Assembly: GCA_013398295.1 (NCBI GenBank)
Contig: VZSF01001081.1
Span: 129,710 to 193,709, forward strand
DNA length: 64,000 bases
Origin: Chionis minor
Lineage: Eukaryota > Chordata > Aves > Charadriiformes > Chionididae
Direction of reading: 5' to 3'
Below the pieces are notes generated by a model that was not told the DNA's origin, did no database searches, and saw only the letters and a list, made by a program, of their open reading frames with translations. Position numbers and translations under genes: made by a program. Shown one piece after another: positions 25,301 to 40,300 of the stretch. Within the stretch, counting starts at the first letter, position 1, and every line of letters begins with the position of its first letter.

Positions 25301-28300
25301 CTACATAGAGAAAAGTCTCAACTATGAATTGTTTCAATTTACCACAGTCTAAATAGCTGAGAAATATAGTACACATCTAGCCAAGCAGAAATATTTCTCC
25401 TTGTTTCAACCCTAAAGAGTTAAAAAGTCAAGTCTAGCACAAGAAACATACCAGTTTTCTTCACAGGCTTTGTTACAAGTAGGGCAAAATTCACACAAAC
25501 GGCCAAAGCTTCTTGGATCTGTGCACTCACACTTTCCACATACACATTTTCCTCTTCCACTGCAAATCTGGCCCTTTGAATTCAGGCAGTGCTTTGCTGA
25601 TTGTAACGCGCACTGGCAACGGTCACCTTCCCAGCCAGGAAAGCATTTGCATTTACCAGCTTCACATTCACCATTACCTACAATATCAGATAGCCTTGAG
25701 TCATATGCTTTCATGAAAACATAGAAAGTCAATTTTTATATGCATACGTTGGTATTGCTAGTGCTTTACGTTAAACAGAGCTAATGTAGACCTTGGCTTG
25801 CTAGTTAGTATTTAAGTTAACAATGTGGGCTGAAATTAAAAGCATGACACAGATTTATGGCTGCTGTTTGTTGTTAAGTTGAGAAAAAGCTGCTACCTTG
25901 ATGTCATCCCAAAACATTTTACCAGAATTTTCCCTGTTGCCTTGGATCAAAGCAGTGTGGATTAAAAATTACACAACGACCAGGAAAATAAGTCTTCAGG
26001 CAAACTAAACAAACTCCTCTTTAGCAAGAAAGCATTCAATTCAAATAAACAGCAAGATTCACTGGAGGAAGAAGTATCAAGTTCATGTGCACATGCCAGG
26101 TTGGGTTTTTTTTTCTTTTCTTCTCAGGAGCATGCATGATAGCACTGCTTTTCTGCCTTTCTAAAGGACTGATGACTGAGCTGGACAGGTGGCCATGCTG
26201 CGCTTATGAACTGTAGGTTGTTTAATAAGAACTTAAAGCGCATAGCCTCAAGGATTCAACGGCTATGAAGAACCTCTGGTGGCCTTCACAGTTTTTCAGG
26301 CAAGGCAGTGGGAACTTCAGTGCAAAATCCGTATGTTTTCCACGTTGTAGCACATTTAGGCAGCTGTACAACTGACATGCTGATACTGTCTAGCCACATT
26401 TTTACAGCATGGGAAAGCACCTTTAGGAAATACAGAAATAGAAAGCGCATAAAGTACAGGCAAATCTCATGAGGCCTCTTCAACTATGCCTCAGCAGAAC
26501 CTAAGTTTCACACAAACTGCAATGGTCCTCTTGTGCTCCAGGGATCCACAGAGCAGCTGCAGGGGGACAGTCCCATCTTAACAGACAGCATCCCCTAACT
26601 GGGAGTGGGGCCAAGATATAGGCTGCCCCTTTTTTTCACCTGGGCTGGGCAAAATGGAGGGAGAATCATAGGACAGCGGATCATAGGACATCTCAGAGCA
26701 AGGCTCTGCACTGGAGAATATCCCACAAAGAGGCACACTGCTCAGCCGTGGCCCCAGCTGGCAGGTTCCCCTTGTGGTACCCTAGGGCAGGACTCCATCA
26801 CATGTTATGATCTCCAACACCTCTTAGAAAAAGACCTGCCTGTCTCCTCTGCTGACCAGGGCACCACATCTCAGGCTTTAGGAGCTTATAAGTTTGAAAG
26901 GTCTGCTTAGGTTAAGAAAGTGTAAATTTGAAAAGCTGGTTGGGGGGGAGGGAAGAAGAGTGAGAAGATGAACTGTAATTCTCTGTGTTGGTGTGTATTT
27001 AAAGGATTAGGTAACATCATTTCTCTTCATTTTGTTTAAAGTTCACAGTCACCAGCAGAGCAAAACTGAAATAGCTCTACTAAAGCCCATAGTATTACTC
27101 TAAATTTATCCAACTGCAGTCGAAAAAATTGGTCCCTCAATTGGTCCCTCAGTATGGATTTTAAAATATGTAATTATTTCGTAAAAGGGGAAAGAATATT
27201 CTGTAGAGATACAGTAATGATACTGATTCAATCCCATTTTTCCTTAGCAAATTTAACTTAAAATTACATGTTTTGTCTTTTGTTCATATGCAATTTTCAT
27301 TTGTATGCTTTCTTTAAAAAACATGAAGTAGGCCACAAAAAGAATAAGAATTCCTAACAACTCCCTCTGTTTACATTTGACTTCGATGTCCCTTTTTGTA
27401 GCAGGTGTTCTTAACAGTGTTAGCATATATATTAGTATTTGATATCAAGTGTCACTGTAGCTCTGAAAAGACTGATTTAGTGTGTTAGAAAACCAGAACC
27501 TCATCTGGAAGTCATGATTCCTCCTAATCTCTTAGTATCTCATATTCCCATTAGACTGAAGTGTATCAACTTACTGTCTTGAATAATGCTAACGTTTTAT
27601 CCAAGATAGCAGTATCATTACCTCTGAAGAAGTTTGAGATTTAAATCTTAAAACAGCTAACCTTAGAAAAAACTCAACAAAAGCAGTGCTGAAGCTTAGA
27701 AGACAGTGCATACCTCTGTGGTGAAGAAAGCCCAGGAGCGTGAATTCCTACCAGGCTGTTTAGGACACTTCACTCACTAATTCTGCACACACAATTGTTG
27801 TACTTGATAGCCTCATATCATTGTTTTCAGCTGCATCATGTATATAAGCTTCAGAAAACCAAACCAAACCCAGACAAAAACAGAACAGACATAAATGCTG
27901 CAGCTTACCAGAACATAAGTTTCCCTGGTGATACGGGCAGGAAAAATCATCCATTTCACAGTACTTGCCATACACCTTGCCCAGTTTGTTTTTGTAGCAG
28001 AAACATTTTCCATCTATGCAATTTCCTTGACCACTGCAGATGGGCTGGTCCTGGTGTTGTCTGCACCTCTCAGAAAGAAGTGTATCTTTATTAGAGCTAC
28101 AATTATTGTCCCTGCAATGGGACTGTTTGCCATCAGAAAAAGTCTCATCAGCCCATATTTTTTTGTGCCTTGCACTGTCTCCATACTGACAGGCACAGCT
28201 TTTCTGCACATGAACGATGGTGGTTTCATTGAAACCAATAGGCTTAAGTATTGCATATTTTCTTCCTCCAGTTGTATCGCATCCTTTCATTGTAACTGAT

Positions 28301-31300
28301 ACATTGAAAAGTACCTAAGAAGAAATAAAGACAGATTTTACATCAGTATTATTTCCTATAAATTGCGTGAAATTTTTAACAATAAATGAAACAGAATCTT
28401 ACATTGCATATGAATGTGCACCAGCTAATAATAACAAAATACACAGTGGCCATTTGTCAAATATGATATATTAGCAATGATAGGCATCACAAATACAGTT
28501 TAAATACTAACAATAGAAGACTGACAGCCACCAACTTTTCATGTTAAGAAAGCATATTTGTGAAAGACAAGTTTAATACAAATTAAATAGTAACAGAATT
28601 ACCACCATCATCCTCATGATCTTATTTAATGTGCACACTGTATTACAGAAACACCCAGATGAGAACTGGATATAGATTGAGCAAGACAATACACAAACAG
28701 AAGCAGAGATACTCTTCATAAGAAGAACCTACAATGAATGTTCTTGCTGTAGAACATTCTGTGCAAATAGAAACTAGAAAGGTTTTCTGGATGGTCCTAT
28801 CTACTCCCACTAAAACACAGAAATGTCTCGCATCTTAGTAACAGCTTGTTTTCCCAAAGTCCTACATTGGGGATGGAGAAAGAGAGTCTTGCTGCTCTTA
28901 ATTGTGGTCTGGGGCAGACCAAGTGCTTCTTCAGAGTGGACCCAGTGCCAAGCTCCTGGCTGTCACAGCCATCACCACCATGGCCCAGGTCCTCACCCCA
29001 GTAGCGCCCACTGCAGCAGCAGCTCCTGTGGCTTTCCGGAGTCCTGGCACAGGACCCTGGATAATTTTGGTGATTAGGTGCCTGCCATAGGGTTTGCATC
29101 AATCACTACCCAACTTCTTTGACAGCTCTGACATCTGTGATACTTTCACTGGATAGCAATCTTGTATTTCATGATTTTTTTTTTTGGTTTTTCTTGACTG
29201 GCAGGCTTCTGACAGGGTATTCTCACGTAGGCTATTCAGCCTGCTAACAGAAAACAACTCTTCCTCACCTCCTCACAGAGACAATATAACCAAGAGGAAA
29301 AGGTGAGAAAGGAGCCCAAGAGAAGCAAATACCTTTACTCTTTACCACCAAAGATTTCCAAATTAAAAAAAAAAAAAAAAGAGAAAAAACCTATGAGACT
29401 GATTACACACGAGGTGGAAACTACCCGCAAAGACTAAGACCATTCATTTCTCATCGCTATCTCTCCCTCCCACTGCACCCCCCCCAACGAGAACAGCCGA
29501 GCCCTTGGGGACAATGGTGGCTTTGTGGCGAGTGGGGCTGCGGCTGCCTACAGGGACAACAGGAGAAGAATGCTGCGCAGAAGCATGTGCTTCTTAATGT
29601 CGTATTGAGGGGGCACACAGGCTTTGTCTCGCCCTTTGCTTCTCCTTGTTTCTTAAATGCGCCACTGCACACACAACTCCTCAGTTGCTTATACTCTTCG
29701 TGCATGAGACTCCTTCCTTTTGGCTACAGGGCAAAAGTGTGGCTATGCACTAATTAATTCATATGGCAGGTGCGTATCACATGGGGAGGACAGGCTGCAG
29801 CTAGAGAATGTGCTTTTTATTCAAGACAGAGCCCTGCTAGAAATTATCATCTTCATGCACAGCTCCCCGCTGGAGGAACGGCAGGGAGATGGGAAGGAAG
29901 GCCAAATCATGTCTGGCTTATGAGTTGTGAAATTTGATGGGTCTGAACACAGCAGCAGAAAGATTAAACGTATTGCGACTAAATAATAACACCGTGAACA
30001 CTGACACTTGCCAATAGCCAGAGTCACTTTTGCACTCTGAAGAGGCCATAGTATTCTTCCAGAATAGAATACACTTGGTGTTTTGGTAAGAAAAGGAAGG
30101 AAGAAGGATTAGACAATAAAAGGAATGTGAAAATTAAGGAAAAGCATGTTGCCTGGAAACAAACACTGAAAGGAGGATTTACGGTTAAAATAAATTAATC
30201 TCTTGAGGATGGCTCATTTTCAGCGGCAGTAGAGGTTTAGGACCATATGCAATCTTTTATAATCAACTGGCTTGGATTTTATTAAAAAGAAACAGATATA
30301 AATATTTTTCTTTTCATTAAACAGAACAAATTCCAGTCCTATTTCTTATGACATGCACAGGGAACAACAGTGGAGAAGAGATGAGTTAAGAAAAAAAGAA
30401 AATGTCTCTTAAACTGTAGAAGCTAACGAGCAGCAGACAAAATTCAGAAGAGTGTAAAATACATCTAAATGAACTTATTTAAAATTCACACATTCTATCT
30501 ACTGATTTGTTTTGCTATTTTTACACATAAGATCAGCTGAGACATGTGTACATGTCAAGAAGGAAAGAACTCCTTGACCCTGCTCTCCAGAAATACAGAC
30601 CTCTTCCTGGCAAGCTAGATGAATCACTATGCTAGTCCAACTAATTAAATAACTATATCAAAGCACAGAGAAGTTGTTCGGAGAAGAAAACCATGGTCTT
30701 TATATTAACCAGGCATCTTTCCCCACATTTTCATGGTGCATGATGCTCCAGTTTTACAATTCATTTCATTCAATAGGTGTCACCAATCCAAATGGGGATA
30801 AATCATTTTATTAATTTGATTTATAAAATAAACTAATTATCCACAATCCTGACTGCGCATGAAGACAACTAGAGAAAGGAGAGGGGAAGGTGGTCTCTAG
30901 TACAGACCCAAAGAACACAAATTCCAGTGATTCTTTTCCACCGGGTGATTATCTTTCAACCTCTTTACATACAGATTTCATCACAATGAACATGGCCATT
31001 GTGCCCACTGGAGGACAAAGGAGGAGGGTTTTAATGGACATTAGCTTTCAGGAAAGCTTTGAGCCTTAGTTCCATGAGATTAGTGCGAATTAAAATAAGA
31101 TTGAGGAAAAATAAAACCAGAGAATAATAGAGAGTCTGTGGTCATTAATCACATAAATCCATTTTCAGTTTAAGTAAATCCCTAAAAGATTTCACACCAT
31201 TGAAACCCAACCAAACAGAAAAACAAGTATTCCACTTCCTTGAAGAACAAGAACTATCAACATACTTCTTCATTATATCCCACATTTTTACATCCTTCCA

Positions 31301-34300
31301 TGCCAGTGTTTTTACTTCCGTCAGGACAGATTGCAGTGATATTGAAATGAAGACCTTGGATCTGGTTATCGACTTGAATCTTCACTTCAGATATTAGTTT
31401 CTGTAACCAGAAAACAAGTTTTAGTCACATTGCATCTCAACATATAATGGGCATTAATGACTAACACCAAGTACGGCTACTATGTCTGAGTGAAAATGAA
31501 GAAAGCTTGTCTGTGTGAATAAAGGAATGAATTAAAGCATTGTTTCCCATATAAAGACCCAATTACATTCCAAATATACACCACCAGTAAACTGGTAATT
31601 CTGATAAAGAGGATTACGTTTTCCAGATAAAAACGTTTTCAGCTTTTCTAAAATGGTTTTGAGACTGTACTTTTTGCAATTTGAAAATCTATTCTAACAA
31701 CTGTGCACAACAAAAACTGCTTATTGTCTGATAGACTGCTTTTTAGCCACATATTTAAAATAAAACAGTAAACATACATACAACTATTGTTATCCAGAAG
31801 AAAGGGTTCCTAATTGACTTGACGCTTTATAAACTTCTGTTATTTTGCATCTGTCTTGGAAAAGTTTTCTCTGAACAAACCTTAGGGTGATCTAAACGCT
31901 ATTGGGATTATTCTTACTGATTTATTTGGGTCAGCTAGGACTATATAAGTCAACAACTGGTTGATTCCCATTAGGGTTTTCTATAATATAAAATAATGAA
32001 AAAGCCAGCTACTTTGTAACTTGTGTTTACTGCATGCTTTAAAATCCTACTTCCTTCCAAGAAGGAATATTACTTCTTGGCTTTTAAAAAATTTATTAAA
32101 GGTCTACAAACTTATGAGCTGAAAACTGCACAAAGAGATTATTAAAATTCCTGGCATATTAGTATTAAAAAAAAATAGTTCAGTGGGATATTTTTACTGC
32201 TACAAATGGAAATTTAATTACATGAATCTGAACACATGTCTATCTTAGTAACTTTTTGAAAATTAGTGACTCATCTTTGGCTTTTTAGCCAGGGATTTTC
32301 AGCCAGGGTTTTCCACAACGAAGCCTAAGGTTTCCCTGCCTAGAAGAGTGCAAGAGGCCCACTGTCATCAAACATCAACACTAAATTTATTTTCTTATCT
32401 AAGTACTTTTGCTTTCAAGAAAGCAAAACATTCAAGCCCTGTTTACTGTGTGTTTGTGTATTATAAGACCCTAAAAGTCTGATAAAAATCTAAAAGTATC
32501 AAATTCGATGAGGTTTAGGATGGGGAGGAAGATACTGTGTAAAATATGAAAATAACGCAAGAGCAAACTTGGGGTGGCTGAAGCAGGAAAGTCCCATAGA
32601 ATCTTCCACTGAACTAAATCATTATTTTGTAAATTTTTGTTTCCTCTCCTTGAATGTTTGCCCTGCACTGTGCTCTAAAAACCGGGATACAATTTAGGAT
32701 GGACAGTGTAAAAGTGGCATACAAAAGGACTAAGATCTTCAATTTTTTTGCCAGCAATTTCCTGCAAACCCCCATATTCAAAATGGGATTTCTTGATTTT
32801 ATAAGAGAAAGTACAATATCAGTGAGAACTTCTCTGCAATTTGATGGTTAGGTGGGTTAGGTGTACCTAACCTCCTCTGCTTTTGAATGTCTTTGCCTTC
32901 TGCGCGACGTTTCCAACGTGACAGTGAGGAAAATGTGCACAAACCCACTCTATTGACTAGGAACAAACATGAGACTTGGCTCTTCATTATAGACAATTTT
33001 CTGAAAGCAAATAGCACGATTTAGATGCTTAACCTAGTACAATGGATAATTTCAGCCTCCCATGTCCAACTGATTAAAAATAACGTGATACATGCTGATA
33101 CCCTGCATATAGTTTGCAACTGACTTTTCAACTTTTGGAACTTGCATGTTTGTGTAACTTGCACACCTCAACAGCATTCAACCACCTAACCCATCATGTT
33201 AATCTTGATGCTGCTCTACAGGCTCTCCGTGCTCTAGTGCGTCAAATGTATACTACTTGGCTTCATTTCCAAAGCTGTTTATGACCCCTCTTACCAGGTT
33301 ATCTTTCATTTGCTATCAAGATGCCAATTTCCACTTTCAAGCTGCCATTCCCTGTTAATCACTTGTGGAAAACTACTTTATGCTCTTTCCCATACTATTA
33401 CTTTCAGTTGAGAACTTCAGGAAAGAGTTTACACCACCATTTCCACTGTTCTTTCCCAAATCCCTATCAAAACTCTTCTTCTCAATGCCTCAAAACCCTG
33501 AGTCATTACACTGCTTTGTGCAATGCAAATCCTGCTTTCCACAATACCCACTGTTGTCAAACTACCTCCTAAATTCCCAGCTATTGTGCATTTTCTAAGA
33601 ATTATGCTGTAAAACCCTCTAAATACTGCACTGTCTTTTTGCCTGGAATTTATATGGTGCCTAGACAGTGGCGTCTGGTCTGTAGCTAAAGATCTGAGAT
33701 GCCAAAATTCAAATACGTCAGACATTTCTTTTGAAGTTATACGGCAACAGGTGCAGAGAATCAAACGGCATATTTAGAAGGATCCTTAGAAAGGAAAAAG
33801 CGCTAGCTCTTGGCTTTGAGACCCTGACAGCCTGGGAATTTGAGAACTATTGTGGGATAGCATCACCCACCAACCTGGACACACAGAAAAGTAGGGAACT
33901 TATCCTCGTGGACTTCAGCTAGAAGCTAAGATCCTGGAAATTCCAACTTCAGGCTATGAAAGGTGAAAAATCCCTGTCCAAATACAGCATACAACATTGT
34001 CACTGTCATCATACCTGATAGGCTTCTACCACCAAATCATTGAGATTTGCTGCTTGTGATTCTATTTGTCTTGCAACAGTACCAGGCAACAGAGGTAACA
34101 GATCCTATGAAAAATACAATCATTGGTGCAGTTTTAATTTTCAATATAAACATTGTGCTTTCAAAACTGGAAAAAGAAATCAGGTTTCTAACCTACTTTA
34201 TACCAATGGAACTGGCTTCCTTGAACTGCAAAAATAACATTGATGTTATTGTCAATTAATTTTTCAGAGAGCTGCCCAAGAGATGGATGCTCCTGCAAAA

Positions 34301-37300
34301 TACAAGAGAAAAGACAAGACTGCAGATTAGTACGGAAAAACCTTACATTTCACATTTCACGTATTACACTATACAGGACTCCAAAACCACCCCAATCCTT
34401 ATTTCTAAGTTTACAGAGCAATGCTAGGCCTACATCCAAAAGAGAGTGTATCCAATCAAAAAACAGATCATGAAAAAAAAATAATCATCAAGGCATCAGC
34501 CAAACTGTGACAGGCTTATCTGTTGCCAGCTCTGCAGGGGTGCTGCACAGTGGGAGGACTAACTCATACAGTACTATTTTGCTGGTTTGAGTCTGATGCT
34601 TAAAAAATATGGATATGATATTGTCCATCTAGAAGAATAACAGGATTCCTGAAAATGGCAGGTGGGTTATGTACAACAGTCAGGGAGGAAGTACAACCTG
34701 AGGGTACTGAGATGAGGTGTGCTTTTGGGAACAGCACAGCAAATTTAAAAAGCTTATTTCTCTGAAATGTATTTTGACACCAGAGATCAGACACATCAGC
34801 TAAATGCAGACCCTGGGTGAGGTTCTAGCAATGTCAGTATTCCATACTTATTTTACTTATGGCTGACAGCTTTCTCCTCTGTATGTACAAGACCTGCCTT
34901 AGGAGTGATGCCTCCAGTCCTCACCACGACGGCCTGCTACATTTTCTTAACTGCACTTGTGCTTGAAGAAAGTAGCACAAGTTTCACGTCTCTCCCCAGT
35001 AATGACATTGCTCTGTTTGGTGAAGTACCTATGATGGCATGTCCTGTGCCAGTGACCTGCTCTTCTACACTGCTCATTGAGAGATCTGACATGGATTTGA
35101 GAACAAGAGGTGCATTACTATCCCTTAATCTGAGATCTGAGGAAGGACAAGGGTGTCTGTGAGGTCCCAGTGGGCTTTGTACACCTGGACTATGTAAGAT
35201 CCCTCCAGCTCCAGAACTCTAAACCAAACTGTATCTGAAAGTCACTGCTTATTTACCATACATCTGTGAATACTTCTCAAGAAGTAAAATCAACACTTAA
35301 AATTCATGAATAAACACAGAGAAGTGATTGAGGCCTTGGCCTGTGTTTCCCCTTACATAGATTTCATCTAGACACCTCCACATATGTCAGGTTCTTCAAC
35401 CTCTTTACCGCATATACTTCTGCCGTCCTTCTCTTCCTGGTATTTTTCACCATCGTCCCCATATTGTCTCTCCCTTGCACAAGCACAATCTACTTCCCTG
35501 CACAATTAATTTCTTCTCAGAGTGCCACTTGTTACTCAAGGCAACGTGGAAGTCAACTGCTCTCCTAACAATAAAATGAATGCCAAGACAGCTGAGACAA
35601 AGTTATGCAAGGGGGCAAAATCCATGTTCCATCATATTGCACCATTATAAAGAGCCTCGTATAGAAAGAACAAAGGAATTTCTTGCTGCAGTTTGATCTT
35701 AGCCAGGGTCCACGCCTCTCTCAATTTTTCTACCCTTTGGTAAGAGATTATATTCCTGAAGATAAGTGATGAAAGGTAGCAATAAATGCATCTTCTTACA
35801 GCTGCAGCTGGGGAGTGTGCCATACGCAAGGGTCCAGCGAGCATTCATTCCCACTAAACAGCAGCTGGGGATGAACTGCAGCAACAGGGGCTTTGTTGCC
35901 ATTGTCAATACCCTGCAACAGAGCACTACAGCCTCTTGTCTTCTCCATGACCGCAGACCACAGTGGTGGGGTCTCCATCGCGCTGCATGACCCTACGGGC
36001 CACAGGCAACTGGCTGGCAGATCACAGGCACAACCAAGTGGTCCCAGGACACGGGCAAGGGAAGACAGATGTTCTGTAAATACTTCCTGCACTGTAAATG
36101 TGTGAAAGATGGGGGCAGCGTTGAGAGGTCACAAGATGGTGGTCAAATAAGTCAGTCTTCTGCTTAACACATGACACTAGATGTGTCCGAATTCCAGCAA
36201 AGTGGCCCTTCAACATCTCTGCAACTAAGGGTAAAACTCTGGGACCAGTGGTATCAGAAATGGGTTTCCAAGCCACCATGGAACAAAAACTTATTCAGAT
36301 GGAACTTACTGAAGTCAAGAGATGACATGCATAGATGTGCAAGGGTTGCAGGGACTAGATCCCCAACTACTGAGCCTGCTTACAAGTATACTTGTCAGAT
36401 TTAACTCACTCGAGTGAGTGTCCAGCTTGGGTAGTAGTACCTTAAAGTCTTACTTCAGATTAGACTGAAAAACTTTTTATTAGAAGAGACTTAAAAACAT
36501 CAACAGACCCACACTATCTTTTTCATTTTAGGCATGTAAAGAACATAAAGAACTGTTGGTCACTCACGGACCCTCATTTTGCTTGCTATTAAAAGCCTGT
36601 TGTACTTTATGTACTTTTATCTTATCACTTCCCACTACTGCTCAGGTGAATGTAGTTTCATTTTAGATCATCTTTCTTGTTCCAATTACATCATTCATTT
36701 TATTATTTTAACCTACTGTGTTAAGCTGAGAAGATAACTAATACAGATGTTAATGATTTCAGAAAGGGAGTTAACCAAGCACAGATCTAATTAAAATGGA
36801 CTAGATTTCTTTCCTGTCATATGTTTTTTTGCTGACCTCTGTGTGACTACTTAGCAAAAGTTAGAAAGAAATAGGCAGAAAAGTAACTAACTGGAAACAC
36901 TTCTGATGTAAAGGTTAAGCTTCTGCCAATAAATAGAGCAAAGTCCTCCTAACTGTCACAAGGAGGAAATAAATATATACCAAAATGCAATCTTCTCAAG
37001 ACTACCAGAAGCTAAGAATTACAGTAGGAAAACAATGTGATTACAGGCAGCTCTTTAATTTAGCATAGCACAACAAAATTGCATTGATAAGGAAAAAAAA
37101 GCAAAAATATGTTTCATATGATGTATTTTTTAAAAAGCTGACAGCCTTTCATGACATTTCATTTAAATATCAAACAGTGCTTTCCCCCCCCGCCCCAATT
37201 TTACTTGTTCATTTGAATTTTCTTTACGGATCTCTATGACTAAAATAATCACAGGCTATATACCACTGAGAAGAAAATAAAAGCAGGAAACAAGTACACC

Positions 37301-40300
37301 TACCCTTACAGACACTATTGCGTTATCATGTCAAATCTACTCCAGAAAATACCTAATATTGAGAAAGATTTCCATTCTGGTCCTTTTCTATTACTCAGAG
37401 CATGCCCATTACTACACGTGGGCATGCAAGAATTAGCCCGTGGTTGAAAAAGATAAGGGCTAGCAGCCAGAAAACCCATGGGCCAAAACGTGCCACCACA
37501 GATCTAAGCATCTTTCAAGGTCGTTTCATTTGGGTGGCTAAAAAGACTACCTCATTTCACAAAAGGCATCAACAGCAATAACCATGGAGATTTCTTATTA
37601 TATATGGGACAGTAAAATCATGATCTTTCAGCGCACAATCCATAAAACACTTTCTTCAGTCAGCCATCTATCTGTCATAGTTTCTTAGACAGAGATTAAT
37701 TAATTTTGCCTGCATTTTGTATCGGTGAGGTTTTTCAGCTGGAACAGAAGTTGATTTCTCAGTTTGGACAGAAAATAAAAATAGTTTGTTCAGTTTTTTT
37801 GGGTTTTTTTCTGAAAAAGACAGTCTCTTTATTACCAAGGGAAACCTTAACACCAGAATAAGATTTGTACCTTCAGCTACTGTTAACAAGCAGAGCAAAA
37901 TTCCTCTCATTTATAGTGCTGAAATTGGGGTGGTGGGGGAGTGGAGGGCGCAAAAAGAGATATGGACACCATAACCTCTAGGTGCACTCTGCTTTGGGAA
38001 AGGAAAGTTTTGGGATTATTTGCTTTAAGTAGAATAAGGCAGGGGTTGTTTGTTTTTATCCCAGGGACACTGTAGAAATACTGAAACTGAACAGACTGGT
38101 TAGAGGGAAATAAATAATCCTGACAATAATCCTGACATCTGTGAGGGAATATCCAAGAGGTGACAGAGGGAGTATATGAATGCAAGAACATCAGATAATC
38201 GGAAATCCAAACAACCTTCCTGTTAGCACACGCTCAGCTCCCTCCTCCGCTCAGCAAGGTCCCGAACACCCACTGATTCCCAGAAAACTCCCGTATTTCA
38301 GGATCACACACCATTACAGCGGCTGCTTCCTGCTGCCCACCATCCTTGTAAAAACCAAATGCTGGATTTGAATTCAAGTCTAGCCTAACTTACACGTAGC
38401 TCTCACTGACTTCAGCAGCACATTGCTGTCTTGGGCTGAACACAGGCTATATACTTTAACTAAGTGCAGCTAGCACCGAGAATAAAACTATAATGTGCTC
38501 TAATGATAGCACAGTTCATATTTCTGTTTTCTGGTGATTACACGGCAATTAAGTAGTGATTCATGTTTCTTAAACAAATGGTTCATATTTATTTAAGGAA
38601 ATAGCCAAAGCAATTAAAAACTACAAATCTTAGGAAAAAAGATTCCTTTCTTCAGTCACTCATGATTACTTTATACATTCTTGAAGAAATTACTTTGAAA
38701 GCTAAAAATATCTGCTGAAGGCGTATTATTTTGCTGCAGCAGGTCTGATGCAACTTTTTCCACAGGTATGTATTACCACACGTTGGCTTTATACTGTGAG
38801 ATTCAAATGTATTTAATACTACCTTACCGTAGCAAGGCTTTGCAGCACAAGAATAGTTTCTAGTCCATCATGGTTGAACCAGCTCATTGCTGTTGTATGT
38901 CTTCTGTTTTACTCTTACTAAGCCTTTTCAATCAATGCACCTATGCATCTTCTGACCATAAACCATGACCACTACCTTTGCCTCATTAACAGCATTGTGC
39001 AATTCTTACATATTACCAGCTTCTTCTTGGGCAAAATACCACACCGGACACTTCCTACTTATACTTTATACAAAATATGTGTCATTTTTATGAGATGGTA
39101 AAAAAAAAATCCACACCAAACCCAGTAACATATCCTCCTCTGCTGTGTATTGTTGCCTCAAGACTCCAAAATACTTTACCCCATACGAAAAGTATGTCAG
39201 TATTTCTAGGTGATTGATTCTTCATTTCACAACTTGCCTACCTGGAAAAATACTATTCTAGTAACTGAAATAAAAGCAATGCTTTGACAGCAATCTAAAA
39301 ACCTCCTTTAGGCAGTTTTGCACTGCTTCTCTGAAGACGGAATCTATGACATATACCTTACCATACTCGTAGCTTTGATGTACACATTATCTTTCAAATG
39401 ACAGTTTCCATCATGGGGAATTACAATCCCCGCTAATTTACTATCAAGGGCCAGATGGGAAGTTTGATCTGTCATCACAAGAAGCAGTCGCTTTGCTTCT
39501 TTACGCCATCCAATATGGCTCTAAAATGAAAGCAAAATTAAGCATAAGAAAGCAGCAACTACGTATTTTCCAAAACAATAAATAACAAAATGAAAAATGA
39601 ATGAAAAATGAATTTACTTTATACTTCTTTATATTCTCATAATTCTATAATTTCCTCTCTCTACACAGCTTTCCAGACAGGACATTGGCATAAGATCAAC
39701 AAATCAATAAACTAAAGTTTGAGTGTCTTCACGCACCTGCAAATTGAGAAATTCCTTAATATGCAGCAAAATACTACATCTATCCACCTTTTTAAGGGAT
39801 TAACAGCAAAGTGGCATCCGCAAGGGTGAATTTAATCTGTTTTGGGAATTCAGTGATGTAAAGCAGGTAGCAGGGCGAACTTCTATCTAAACTGGGTTAG
39901 GTGCCAATTTGTATTTCCATAACCTTTATTCCCCTGCAATGAACAAGTGGCTGCTTTAAATCAAACTTTAGAGGCACACATGAATCACCTCATACTCTTT
40001 TTCGTTATTCCCTCTCCCAATTATTCCATCTTCTTCTTCTTTAATTCCATTTTTCCTCCTTTTTTCCTCTTTCCTTGCTTCTCCTTTCTACAATGACTTC
40101 CTCATGTCTGCTGTTTCCCTTACTACCACCAGGTATCTTTCATCCTGTGTGAAACGTGTATCTCCAGTACAGTCCATGTAGTCAACCAGGCTTCTGACCT
40201 ATTATCTCCTTTCCTTTCTTTGCTTTGCAGAGAACGATTTAGGTCCCTTCTCAGGTTCATTCCCTGCTGGCTCTGAATGGGGATTAAGTACCTCATAACA

